A DNA stretch of 38,565 nucleotides, from positions 1 to 38,565 of the IMG/VR virus record IMGVR_UViG_3300021963_000298; one strand, written 5' to 3'. The translations under genes were made by a program, and so were the position numbers. Positions 25,444 through 31,945 of the stretch are shown one piece after another. This stretch comes from a virus. The stretch's first letter is position 1, and each line of letters begins with the position of its first letter. The notes beneath the pieces were generated by a model, which saw nothing but the letters and a program-made list of their open reading frames with translations, searched no databases and was not told where the DNA came from.

Positions 25444-25659
25444 ATGAACACCAACGTATTCGAGGCAGAGAAGGCGGCGTTCGCCGCCTACGAGGCGGCG
25501 TACAACAAAGCCGCCGCCGCCAGCGCGGCAGTGGGCATAGACGCCCACGAGCGCGAGGTTATGCGCTCCTACGAGGCAGCCTGCGACGCCGCAAAGAAAG
25601 CCTACGACGCCGCGTCCTACGCCGCGTACATGGCAGACGAGGCGTTCCGGCGCGGCTAA
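25444..25659 (+). CDS. Ala/Tyr-rich helical mini-protein upstream of the ribozyme (71 aa)
   Basis: About a third of the residues are Ala, with Glu, Lys and Tyr spaced as in a single long amphipathic helix or coiled coil (EAEKAAFAAYEAAYNKAAAA). No family is recognised. Its stop codon TAA is at 25657-25659, and its last base is the first paired base of the hammerhead ribozyme, so a terminating ribosome would cover the 5' strand of ribozyme stem II. Confidence 0.7.
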   Translation: MNTNVFEAEKAAFAAYEAAYNKAAAASAAVGIDAHEREVMRSYEAACDAAKKAYDAASYAAYMADEAFRRG

Positions 25660-25714
25660 GTCGAAACAGGCAGCAGCCCGTCGGTTGGCTTGAGATGCCA
25701 GCCCTGATGAGACT
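25659..25714 (+). ncRNA. Hammerhead ribozyme, type II topology
   Basis: All core parts are present in order. Stem II 5' strand AGTC (25659-25662); GAA (25663-25665); stem III 25666-25681, with A25666-T25681 closing, five further positions of which one is an A-C mismatch, and loop AGCA; cleavage base C25682 in a GTC triplet; stem I GGTTGGC (25683-25689) with GCCAGCC (25697-25703), seven pairs including one G-U, loop of seven; CTGATGA (25704-25710); stem II 3' strand GACT (25711-25714). Self-cleavage is expected between 25682 and 25683. Stem II may continue past an internal loop (CCGGC, 25717-25721, with GGCGCGG upstream). It lies exactly between two early genes. Activity is inferred from the complete consensus. 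Confidence 0.85.
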
Positions 25715-25721
25715 CTCCGGC

Positions 25722-25738
25722 GCACCGACGAACGGTGC
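25722..25738 (+). other. Hairpin between ribozyme and next gene
   Basis: GCACCG and CGGTGC pair around ACGAA, a 6-bp perfect stem, 8 bases after the ribozyme and 27 bases before ATG 25766. After self-cleavage it would lie near the 5' end of the downstream mRNA together with the stem I hairpin. Confidence 0.5.
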
Positions 25739-25751
25739 AGCAAACGGTAAA

Positions 25752-25771
25752 AAGGAAACAAAACTATGAAC
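25752..25771 (+). promoter_or_regulatory. Repeated translation-start leader, copy 2
   Basis: Identical in 20 bases to 24754-24773, with ATG at 25766. It gives the gene after the ribozyme the same initiation element as the gene after the noncoding tract, so both noncoding RNAs are followed by the same leader. Confidence 0.6.
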
Positions 25772-26077
25772 ACCAACACCACCACCACCACCACACGGCA
25801 GTCGTTCGACGAAGCATACACGCTGCTTAGGAAACTGCAGAAGCAGGGGTTCGGCAACCCCACGCACGAGGAGTGTGAGAAAATGGTGTATTGCCCTCGG
25901 GGCGTAGTGTTCTCCAACACTGGGGGCTACGTCTCGTACCAAGACGCCGTCGCCCTCGGCGCGTACGGGATATGGAAAGACAAGGACTTGCAGTCCACTG
26001 GTTACACGGCGCGCTGGCCTCAGCACTGGTTCGAAGATGAGGACGGCATGTTGGACGACAAGTTCGTGCAGTTATAA
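25766..26077 (+). CDS. Protein of unknown function downstream of the ribozyme (103 aa)
   Basis: After a Thr-rich start (MNTNTTTTTTRQSF) the protein has helix EAYTLLRKLQKQGFGNPTHE, then a strand-rich part (MVYCPRGVVFSNTGGYVSYQ) and an aromatic, acidic end (ARWPQHWFEDEDGMLDDKFV). No catalytic or metal motif is seen. Its mRNA would carry the 3' product of the hammerhead cleavage as its 5' end. Function unknown. Confidence 0.75.
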   Translation: MNTNTTTTTTRQSFDEAYTLLRKLQKQGFGNPTHEECEKMVYCPRGVVFSNTGGYVSYQDAVALGAYGIWKDKDLQSTGYTARWPQHWFEDEDGMLDDKFVQL

Positions 26078-26110
26078 ACAACACAACCACAACCAACAAT
26101 GGAAACTAAA

Positions 26111-26323
26111 ATGAACACCACACAAACTACGCCATTAACAAAACCGAAGAACCCATACCGAATCAGTATCTCAGCAACGCTTGCAATGCACGGAATCGAA
26201 GGGCTGGAAGAATGCGACGACTGCATTGTGCCAGCTTGCTGCAAAGAAGGCTGTGAAGTGGAACCGGACGGACGTTGCGAACATGGTTGCCCGTCCATCC
26301 TTCTCGCTGCCGGACTAATCTAA
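26111..26323 (+). CDS. Cys-rich small protein, probable metal binder (70 aa)
   Basis: Start ATG 26111 follows GGAAACTAAA, close to the standard leader; an in-frame ATG at 26099 is possible. The second half contains eight Cys and one His: ECDDCIVPACCKEGCEVEPD, then GRCEHGCPSILLAAGLI. The C-terminal 'EPDG-C-HG-PSxLL--GLI' pattern recurs in many small phage and bacterial proteins of unknown role. Cys spacing suggests one or two zinc sites. Confidence 0.75.
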   Translation: MNTTQTTPLTKPKNPYRISISATLAMHGIEGLEECDDCIVPACCKEGCEVEPDGRCEHGCPSILLAAGLI

Positions 26324-26349
26324 CCAACAACCAACCAAACCAAACCACA

Positions 26350-26877
26350 ATGAAACTAAATAAGAAATGCAAAATCGAAGCGGCTGTGTCGGATGACGAT
26401 AGTCGTCTGCCCATCCTCAACCCATACCTACGGGACGGCCACATCTATGCTACCAGCGGCAAGGTTCTGGTCAAAGTGCCAGTGGAAAGGGATGACAAAG
26501 ATGTGGACGGTCACATCGAGGCAAGCGCACTGGTTGCTGCACGAAAGGATGGCAACAAGAGCGAACCGCTGTTCATGGTTTGCCTCAAGGAGAATCTGGT
26601 CATGCACCACATGCAGATGCCTAGAAGGGATGAAGGCCAGTTTCCAAACTGCAACGCAGTCATTCCACAAAACCCAACTGCAACCCATAGCAAGTTTAGG
26701 GTTTCAGTGGACGTGAACCTACTCGTTCAAGTTGCGAAAGCAATCGGCACAACGAAGCTCAAGCTTTGCTTTCAAGATAGCAACAGCCCGATATTTGTTT
26801 TGCCTACCGATCACCCGGACAATGACGAACTGTACGGTGCGTTGGCTGTCGTGATGCCCATCTTCACTAAGGAATAA
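26350..26877 (+). CDS. Sliding-clamp-like (DNA polymerase III beta-fold) protein (175 aa)
   Basis: The layout resembles short phage clamp-like proteins: LNPYLRDGHIYATSGKVLVK (the 'ATdG--l--v' strand pair), DGHIEASALVAARK, a strand block, FRVSVDVNLLVQVAKAIGTT and the C-terminal ALAVVMPIF, similar to the 'g-vMPm' end of beta clamps. At 175 aa it has at most about half the size of a bacterial clamp, so it may form a larger oligomer or only compete for host clamp partners. It fits the early replication region. The leader is A/C-rich (accaaaccaaaccacaATG) with no Shine-Dalgarno. The call rests on motif order from memory. Confidence 0.6.
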   Translation: MKLNKKCKIEAAVSDDDSRLPILNPYLRDGHIYATSGKVLVKVPVERDDKDVDGHIEASALVAARKDGNKSEPLFMVCLKENLVMHHMQMPRRDEGQFPNCNAVIPQNPTATHSKFRVSVDVNLLVQVAKAIGTTKLKLCFQDSNSPIFVLPTDHPDNDELYGALAVVMPIFTKE

Positions 26878-26886
26878 AGGAACAAA

Positions 26887-27372
26887 ATGAAAACCAACAA
26901 CAACTACAACGGAATCAACACATTCTCGCCATCATCCGGCATAACGGAACGCGAGGACATACTCGCTGCACTGCACAGGTTCATCCTCCAGCGGCCCCGG
27001 CTGGAGTACGGCAACTATGGCGACCGGAAGGCGTATCGCGCAGAGGTACGCACCATCACCAAACAGCTACACGATGCGCGGCAGCTTCTAGTGCTGGTGT
27101 ATAGGCGGTCAAGTATCACCGCCGAAAACATCAAGGATGGATTCGGGGCCTACAGTGGCCGTCTATCTTGGGACGGCAAGAGGCTCGACTACTGCACAGG
27201 CCAATACTGGCCGACTGAATACAGGGCGGCAGTGTGTGCGGTTCTGGCGCGGGTGCTGTGGGAGTTCTTCCGCGACTGCGCCCCAGCCGACACCATCGTG
27301 ACCTCCCAATACATACACAACGAAGCCGCCCGACAACTCGGTCGCTCGTTGGCTCGCCGACTCTTCAACTAA
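26887..27372 (+). CDS. Conserved phage/mobile-element protein of unknown function (161 aa)
   Basis: The protein matches a pattern I recall from many phage and integrative-element proteins: RFILQRPRLEYGNYGDRKAY, RTITKQLHDARQLL, then GRLSWDGKRLDYCTGQYWPT and EYRAAVCAVLARVLWEFFRD. The conserved 'RPRL-f-NYGd--aYR' and 'DYCTGQYWPTEYR' segments are the family hallmarks. Its role is unknown; it usually lies among DNA-metabolism genes, as here. AAAGGAACAAA precedes ATG 26887, one of the better ribosome sites in this operon. Confidence 0.75.
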   Translation: MKTNNNYNGINTFSPSSGITEREDILAALHRFILQRPRLEYGNYGDRKAYRAEVRTITKQLHDARQLLVLVYRRSSITAENIKDGFGAYSGRLSWDGKRLDYCTGQYWPTEYRAAVCAVLARVLWEFFRDCAPADTIVTSQYIHNEAARQLGRSLARRLFN

Positions 27373-27397
27373 ACCAAACCAAACCAAACCAAACCAA

Positions 27398-27736
27398 ATG
27401 AAAACACAACACACCCCCGGCCCGTGGACGGTCACTGAATGCTGTGACTCCACATTCAGCGTCACTGCGGCACAGTTACAATGGCCAGACCGACCGGACA
27501 TCCGCGACACGGTAGCCATCTGCCCGTCTCCGAGAGTCAGAGCAGACGCCCTCCTTATCGCTGCCGCGCCAGACCTCCTCGCCGCCGCTCAATCCGCCCT
27601 GTCAGCCCTCGAAGCATTGCCGCCCCTCCTGTCGTCCCGTGGAGACCGAAACGAGTCCACGCAGGCCGAACTCCGCGCCGCCATCGCTTTAGTCCAACCA
27701 AACACAAAACCAAACCACAACAACAACAACAAATGA
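27398..27736 (+). CDS. HTPGPW-type phage protein of unknown function (112 aa)
   Basis: It starts KTQHTPGPWTVTECC, the 'HTPGPW' opening of a very common small phage protein, followed by a strand region, DTVAICPSPRVRADALLIAA and APDLLAAAQ (the 'anA-LIAAAPdLL-al' motif). The C-terminal tail is Asn-rich. The family has no known function. Its leader is a clean repeat of CCAAA before ATG 27398, and it overlaps the next gene by 4 bp (ATGA). Confidence 0.8.
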   Translation: MKTQHTPGPWTVTECCDSTFSVTAAQLQWPDRPDIRDTVAICPSPRVRADALLIAAAPDLLAAAQSALSALEALPPLLSSRGDRNESTQAELRAAIALVQPNTKPNHNNNNK

Positions 27737-27918
27737 AACCAAAATACATCAAGACAGCAGCCATCAAACTCCTCGCCAAAGGTGAGGGCAAACGCATCTC
27801 AACCGCAGCGTTGTACATGCTCGACGAGAAAGTAGGACGACTAGTGAACAAGGCTTGCTCCGTACACAACGGCGGCAAGAAGACCATCGATGAAACCGTA
27901 ATGACCCACATACTATGA
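27733..27918 (+). CDS. Possible single histone-fold-like mini-protein (61 aa)
   Basis: The sequence YIKTAAIKLLAKGEGKRIST, then AALYMLDEKVGRLVNKACSV and HNGGKKTIDETVM, follows the helix-loop-helix pattern of small bacterial and archaeal histone-fold proteins: a first helix ending in GKR-S, a central amphipathic helix 'a---LD-kV--lv-kA' and GGKKT before the last helix. It is basic (about 11 Lys/Arg in 61). If right it would bind DNA, perhaps phage DNA in the early stage. The Asn-rich end of the previous gene and ATGA overlap place it in the operon. Confidence 0.5.
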   Translation: MKPKYIKTAAIKLLAKGEGKRISTAALYMLDEKVGRLVNKACSVHNGGKKTIDETVMTHIL

Positions 27919-28094
27919 ACACATACGACGACAGAGAAGAACTGATCCGTGCGCTGGAATGGTTGCACACTGCGGCGTCAGCACACCTCAACCAAGATAG
28001 CTCGATGGGTAGAGAGTTAGCAAAGCAGACACTAGAACACGCACTCGACAGGGCGTGGGAGATGCTCGAAGAAACGAAGGGAGAAAGGGAATGA
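27915..28094 (+). CDS. Small helical protein (59 aa)
   Basis: Found by the ATGA overlap at 27915 and the next at 28091. The translation MNTYDDREELIRALEWLHTA ... ELAKQTLEHALDRAWEMLEE is a two-helix, strongly amphipathic and acidic protein with Leu at heptad-like spacing. No family is recognised. The gap-free arrangement supports it as real. Confidence 0.65.
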   Translation: MNTYDDREELIRALEWLHTAASAHLNQDSSMGRELAKQTLEHALDRAWEMLEETKGERE

Positions 28095-28324
28095 AAGCTA
28101 TGAAGGAAATGAAGTTCTTCAAGATCACCAGCAGCGGACACATACCGGAACTCAACTGCCCAGAGGTGTTGATGACCGAGAACTACCGCTACACCGTCAC
28201 GAAGATGCACCCCGACAGCGGCAAGCCGGAGGTTCACTACACAGACAAACGCCCCGTGCCAAGCAGCCGAGTCTGGGGACGTGGGTTCTACGTTTGGGAC
28301 AACAAGGAGAACCGGCTCGCATGA
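28091..28324 (+). CDS. Small basic protein of unknown function (77 aa)
   Basis: The start at ATG 28091 overlaps the previous stop by 4 bp and has AAAGGGA just before it. The Met-rich start MKAMKEMKFFKITSSG leads to a strand-rich body with KPEVHYTDKRPVP and a C-terminal GRGFYVWDNKENR. No domain is recognised. Confidence 0.7.
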   Translation: MKAMKEMKFFKITSSGHIPELNCPEVLMTENYRYTVTKMHPDSGKPEVHYTDKRPVPSSRVWGRGFYVWDNKENRLA

Positions 28325-28692
28325 GTGACCCAACCTGCCCGGACTGCGGCAAACCACTCGACATCAATCTCGGCGAGTTGCCAGAGATTGGTGCGGGATT
28401 GCTGGCAATGGTGCTGTGCGATACCTGCGCTGGGATGAGGCGCGACCACGGCAAGCACACCTTCCTGTTCCGCGACGCCATTCAGGGGGCGACGGAAGCG
28501 GGGAGGAAGATAGTCAAGCTAGACAAGGTAAGTAAACTCGGACAACTCAACGTAAACCAAAAGGAAGAACTATGGAACCTACAACAGAAGCTGGAACAGA
28601 ACCTACGCTGGTACCACTCGCACAAGCAGGAAGCGGAGATGCTTGCGACCCGATACCAAGCACGGACGGGGCTGACAATAAAGAGCAATTAA
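28321..28692 (+). CDS. CxxC...CxxC zinc-ribbon protein with coiled-coil tail (123 aa)
   Basis: The N-terminus MSDPTCPDCGKPLDINLGEL carries a CPDC pair, and the second pair, CDTCAG, follows about 27 residues later, making a four-Cys zinc ribbon. The C-terminal half is a charged helix (NQKEELWNLQQKLEQNLRWY) rich in Lys, Glu and Gln. Such proteins often bind nucleic acid or bridge partners. ATGA overlap at 28321. Confidence 0.7.
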   Translation: MSDPTCPDCGKPLDINLGELPEIGAGLLAMVLCDTCAGMRRDHGKHTFLFRDAIQGATEAGRKIVKLDKVSKLGQLNVNQKEELWNLQQKLEQNLRWYHSHKQEAEMLATRYQARTGLTIKSN

Positions 28693-28715
28693 CTGTTGAC
28701 AGCTCAACACAACCT

Positions 28716-28910
28716 ATGGAAACATTGACCATTGAAACAAAACCAAACATCGCAGTCGGCGACCTACTCACCACGCGAGACCTGCAGATACTATTCGGTG
28801 TCACCCGCCGCACCATCGAGAACTGGCGTGGGCGCGGCCTCATTAAGTCCGTCAAGATTGGCGGCTGCATTCGATACAGGCGCGAGGACGTGAACACGAT
28901 AGGCGCATAA
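28716..28910 (+). CDS. Excisionase/MerR-like helix-turn-helix DNA-binding protein (64 aa)
   Basis: The domain DLLTTRDLQILFGVTRRTIE, then NWRGRGLIKSVKIGGCIRYR and REDVNTI, is the winged HTH of the MerR/excisionase 'HTH_17' type: helix 2-turn-helix 3 at 'LFGVTRRTIENW', wing 'GG-iRY'. I use ATG 28716 because it has the A/C-rich leader typical of this operon. ATG 28572, with AAGGAAG before it, would add 48 low-complexity residues and overlap the previous gene by 121 bp. Possible roles: repressor, excisionase-like or architectural protein. Confidence 0.7.
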   Translation: METLTIETKPNIAVGDLLTTRDLQILFGVTRRTIENWRGRGLIKSVKIGGCIRYRREDVNTIGA

Positions 28911-28943
28911 CCCTTCACTACAAACCACAAACCACAAACCAAA

Positions 28944-29645
28944 ATGAAACCAAAAGAAATGAAACCACTAGACCCACAACAGATAACGGCAGTGACCTTC
29001 CACGAGGCACTGCTCTCGGCACAATCGGAGATGCGGAACCCCGAGCTTGACTCGGTGAACCCGCACTTCCGCAACAAGTACGCCAGCTTAACGGCGTTCC
29101 TGCATGCTGTGCGACCTGCGCTGCACAAGCACGGCATCCTGTTTGCTCAGGATCTGACAACGACAGAGACAGGAGTGTCCTGCACAACCATCCTCACGTT
29201 CATCACGGGTGAGGAGGTTCGATACGGCCCGTTCAACGTACCGGCATCGCGGATGGATGCTCAAGGCATCGGCTCTGCTGCCTCGTACGCAAAGCGGTAC
29301 ACCATAGGCTCGGTGTTCGGGCTGGTCGGCGAAGTGGATGACGACGGCAACGAGGCGACAGGCAACCGCAATGCTGCGCCAACAGTAGCAGCCAAGCCGC
29401 TGTTCAAGAAGGCTCCTGCACCTAACGAATCCGAGAAGGCAGCGGATGCTCTCGGTCTGCTGATGGCGAAGGACAAGGTGCATGCCGACTTGGTGAGGGG
29501 GTTCCTTGAAAGCAAGAACAGTTGGCCGAAAGACTGCGCTCGCATCTCCAACCTGCCGGTCAACATCCTGACGCGGTTGGTTGTCCCAGATGTGTGGACT
29601 GAGGTGAAGAACTTCGTGCTGCCGCCAACGGAACTTAACCCGTAA
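28944..29645 (+). CDS. ERF-family single-strand DNA annealing protein (233 aa)
   Basis: The protein anneals complementary single strands in recombination-dependent repair and replication. Key parts of the ERF family are SVNPHFRNKYASLTAFLHAV (NP-F--KYASL), the central TGEEVRYGPF strand and DAQGIGSAASYAKRYTIGSV (the 'q--GSa-TYarRY' motif), followed by EVDDDGNEA, an acidic linker. The rest is a divergent tail that may bind partner proteins. It is followed after 4 bp by a RecB-like nuclease gene, the usual annealase-exonuclease pair. The leader is A/C-rich (caaaccacaaaccaaaATG). Confidence 0.85.
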   Translation: MKPKEMKPLDPQQITAVTFHEALLSAQSEMRNPELDSVNPHFRNKYASLTAFLHAVRPALHKHGILFAQDLTTTETGVSCTTILTFITGEEVRYGPFNVPASRMDAQGIGSAASYAKRYTIGSVFGLVGEVDDDGNEATGNRNAAPTVAAKPLFKKAPAPNESEKAADALGLLMAKDKVHADLVRGFLESKNSWPKDCARISNLPVNILTRLVVPDVWTEVKNFVLPPTELNP

Positions 29646-29649
29646 CCGT

Positions 29650-30756
29650 ATGGAAAATGAAACTGAATTGAAAGACGAGCGTAACGGTAAGCCGTCTGCA
29701 TCCTCAATCGAGCGGCTGTCTCTCTGCGCTGGCTCGTTCAACATCTGTGTCGGCATCAAGGAGACCACATCCTCTGCTGCTGAACGCGGTAATCGCATCC
29801 ACGCTATCCTAGCTGGAGATAAGGTGGAGAATCAAACAGCGGACGAGAAGGCATCCGCTGCTACCTGCACTGAACTCGCAGAGAACGTCATCGAGACTAC
29901 CATCGGCGTCCCTGTAGGAGATTGCGACGAGGTATGGCGCGAGCATCGGCTCTGGTCTGCTGACCTGAGGTTCAGCGGCAAGCCTGACCTAGTGGTCATT
30001 GAAGGGATGAACGCGCTCATCGTTGACTACAAGACCGGGGGCGGAGCGGTTGCGTCCGCGTCTGAAAACATCCAGCTACGCGCACTTGCGGTGTTGGTCT
30101 TGCAGAACACAAGCCGAAAGCTGGACACGATAACCGTCTGCATCATACAGCCAATGGCCGCACAACGAATCACAGTCTGCTCGTACAGCAGGGCTGACCT
30201 AGTGATGGCAACGGATGAGGTGTATGCAATCATTGCAGCAGCAGAGGATCCCAACGCTGTGAGGCAAGCTGGCGTTACGCAATGCAAGTATTGCCCCGCA
30301 AGAACTCGTTGCCCTGAAGCTGGCGCAGAGGTTAAGGCACTAGCCGTGACGCTGGAAGACAGCATGGTAACGCAACTGACAGTCGCGCAGCTTGAGGTTG
30401 CTCTCGATAGATGCGACCAAGCCGAGTCAGTCATCGAAGCTATCCGCGAGGAAGCGAAGGCAAGGCTCCAGTTCGGTGAAACTATCGCTGGCTGGCGATT
30501 GAAGCCGGGTGTCGAGCGTGAAACCATCAGGGACGCAACCACTGTGATGTCCCGCTTCCTCGCGGAAGATGGCACAGAAGCGGCGTTCTTAACGACGGTG
30601 AGTGTTGGCAAGGGTGCGCTCAAGGTGAAGCTTGGCGAGGCCACAGGGCTTAAGGGCAAGCAACTGGATGCCAAGATGGACGAGTTGTTAGACGGTTGTG
30701 TGGAAGTCAATGTAACAAAACCTAGCCTAGCTAGGGAGAAAGGAATGAAACTATGA
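29650..30756 (+). CDS. PD-(D/E)XK exonuclease, RecB/Cas4-like (DUF2800-type, 368 aa)
   Basis: An exonuclease that resects DNA ends for its ERF partner. The catalytic pattern is visible: REHRLW (Glu about 98), SGKPDLVVIEG (Asp about 113) and ALIVDYKTG (Asp and Lys about 126-128). A Cys cluster, QCKYCPARTRC, near residue 220, plus CAGSFNIC at about 26-33, could hold an iron-sulfur cluster as in Cas4/AddB enzymes. The C-terminal part (from about 240) is helical and charged. It overlaps the next gene by 4 bp. The call is firm for fold, less so for the cluster. Confidence 0.8.
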   Translation: MENETELKDERNGKPSASSIERLSLCAGSFNICVGIKETTSSAAERGNRIHAILAGDKVENQTADEKASAATCTELAENVIETTIGVPVGDCDEVWREHRLWSADLRFSGKPDLVVIEGMNALIVDYKTGGGAVASASENIQLRALAVLVLQNTSRKLDTITVCIIQPMAAQRITVCSYSRADLVMATDEVYAIIAAAEDPNAVRQAGVTQCKYCPARTRCPEAGAEVKALAVTLEDSMVTQLTVAQLEVALDRCDQAESVIEAIREEAKARLQFGETIAGWRLKPGVERETIRDATTVMSRFLAEDGTEAAFLTTVSVGKGALKVKLGEATGLKGKQLDAKMDELLDGCVEVNVTKPSLAREKGMKL

Positions 30757-30992
30757 AACAAACAGAATACAAATCAAGGGGAGACGGGCAATCGCAGTGC
30801 AACAGGATACTCAGAACACTGCTCGGAGAGACTGGGAGATGGGTGTCGATGATAAGCCTCTGGCGCGTGTCGGGTGCTATGGCAGTTCACTCGCGCATAG
30901 CTGATCTGCGGAAGCGTGGGCATGGGATAACGCAGAAGAGTCTGCGAGTTAATGGCGTTGTCCATAGCTACTACAAACTGGAGAACATATGA
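30753..30992 (+). CDS. Helix-turn-helix (winged) DNA-binding protein (79 aa)
   Basis: The sequence QCNRILRTLLGETGRWVSMI, then SLWRVSGAMAVHSRIADLRK and RGHGITQ, matches a small phage winged HTH in which 'a--SGa-AVHSRIaDLRkRGh-I' is the recognition helix and wing. It resembles replication-associated HTH proteins of many phages. ATGA overlaps on both sides. It may control the recombination genes beside it. Confidence 0.75.
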   Translation: MKQTEYKSRGDGQSQCNRILRTLLGETGRWVSMISLWRVSGAMAVHSRIADLRKRGHGITQKSLRVNGVVHSYYKLENI

Positions 30993-31189
30993 GCATCGAA
31001 GATATTAAAATAGTTGAGGCGATGTTGAAGTATGGAGGCGGCTTTGCCAATGCGTTAGCCAAAGCAGCTATGCGCGCTGACAAAGACAACCTCAAACGAA
31101 TCAAGGGGTGTTGGCCGGAACTATGGGATGAATACGCGAAGCTGGTCGTATTCTATAATCGCAAACCACAAAGCAAGGAGGTTGTATGA
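30989..31189 (+). CDS. Small helical protein of unknown function (66 aa)
   Basis: An all-helical protein: MSIEDIKIVEAMLKYGGGFA, NALAKAAMRADKDNLKRIKG and ELWDEYAKLVVFY. It is overlapped by 4 bp on both sides, which supports translation. No domain is recognised. Confidence 0.7.
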   Translation: MSIEDIKIVEAMLKYGGGFANALAKAAMRADKDNLKRIKGCWPELWDEYAKLVVFYNRKPQSKEVV

Positions 31190-31416
31190 GCAAGGACGGA
31201 ACACTGCCGCCGGGAACAGAACATCATCATGTAGATTCCAGTACTCGCTTCGTTGCTGACTGGGCGTTCAGCGGGGTGGAGCCGGACGCTTGCGAACACT
31301 GCCTCGAAGACCTGAAGGGCGACGAGGTGGAGACTGGGATGTGCGACCACTGCGCGGTGAAGCACTTCCGTGGACTGTTCTTCAACCTAAAGAAGAAGAC
31401 GCTCAATGAAGCCTAA
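31186..31416 (+). CDS. Putative zinc-finger small protein (76 aa)
   Basis: Two CxxC pairs, CEHC and CDHC, are separated by about 14 residues with acidic sequence (EDLKGDEVETGM), a compact treble-clef-like arrangement. A His-rich start (GTEHHHVDSS) and basic end (NLKKKTLNEA) complete it. Nucleic-acid or protein binding is likely. It overlaps the tiny membrane protein gene by 11 bp. Confidence 0.7.
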   Translation: MSKDGTLPPGTEHHHVDSSTRFVADWAFSGVEPDACEHCLEDLKGDEVETGMCDHCAVKHFRGLFFNLKKKTLNEA

Positions 31417-31549
31417 CGAACAGACACCCATCAAAGACGCGATACACCTAACGTGTGCTGCGTTCCTTTCAACCCTGTTGGTAATCGTAACCATTCCTTG
31501 CCTCCCCTTCGTGTGGCTTTGGAATGTCATAGTAAACAACGAAGAATAG
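31406..31549 (+). CDS. Tiny single-pass membrane protein (47 aa)
   Basis: The frame from ATG 31406 to TAG 31549 codes MKPNEQTPIKDAIHLTCAAF followed by LSTLLVIVTIPCLPFVWLWN, a clear transmembrane segment of about 25 residues, and a short polar end. A tiny membrane protein in an early operon could be a holin-type, superinfection or host-takeover factor. No family is recognised. Confidence 0.65.
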   Translation: MKPNEQTPIKDAIHLTCAAFLSTLLVIVTIPCLPFVWLWNVIVNNEE

Positions 31550-31561
31550 GAAACAAAACGT

Positions 31562-31900
31562 ATGCCCCAAATCGAACACAACCATCCCGAAGGTAAGCGC
31601 GAGTATGTCCAGAAGGATATGACCGGCTCACTCTTCATCAACCGCAACAAGTCAAAGGACACTGCCCCCGACATGACCGGGGACGTGACCATCAACGGTA
31701 AGAAGTGGCGCATTGCCGCTTGGAACAAGACGAGCAAAGGCAACACCCAGTATCTAAGCCTTAGCTTGAGCGAGCCACTGCCTCCGCGTGAGGGGAGTGG
31801 GCAGGTGGTGACACCCGAAGCCACTGTCGGTTCACTGATGAAGGAGCTTAGTGCTATCACTGGCGGCAAGAAGGATGATGGACAGAACATCCCGTTCTAA
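31562..31900 (+). CDS. DUF736-like, possibly single-strand DNA-binding protein (112 aa)
   Basis: The pattern MTGSLFINRNKSKDTAPDMT, then GDVTINGKKWRIAAWNKTSK and YLSLSLSEPLPP, follows DUF736-type OB-like proteins of phages and plasmids ('G-lf-N-kk---PD--G-v-i-G-e--iaaW-k'). Many of these are placed near single-strand binding or replication genes, as here. The C-terminal stretch ends GGKKDDGQNIPF, a short acidic tip like that of SSB proteins (DDGQNIPF), which in SSB binds partners. Confidence in the exact family is moderate. Confidence 0.6.
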   Translation: MPQIEHNHPEGKREYVQKDMTGSLFINRNKSKDTAPDMTGDVTINGKKWRIAAWNKTSKGNTQYLSLSLSEPLPPREGSGQVVTPEATVGSLMKELSAITGGKKDDGQNIPF

Positions 31901-31906
31901 CTAACT

Positions 31907-31936
31907 GGGGGCTGGCGGGTAATCCCGCTGGCTCCC
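31907..31936 (+). terminator. Strong intercistronic hairpin
   Basis: GGGGGCTGGCGGG (31907-31919) and CCCGCTGGCTCCC (31924-31936) pair over 13 positions, with three G-U wobbles in RNA, around the loop TAAT. It starts 7 bases after the previous stop and 10 bases before ATG 31946. No T-run follows. It may act as a terminator, attenuator or mRNA-protecting element before the DnaA-like gene. Confidence 0.6.
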
Positions 31937-31945
31937 AACTACAAA

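Noticed and set aside
28572-28715. Longer start for the HTH gene at ATG 28572
   Set aside because: It would overlap the zinc-ribbon gene by 121 bp and add 48 low-complexity residues, although AAGGAAG precedes it. ATG 28716 has the usual leader. Kept as an alternative in the entry.
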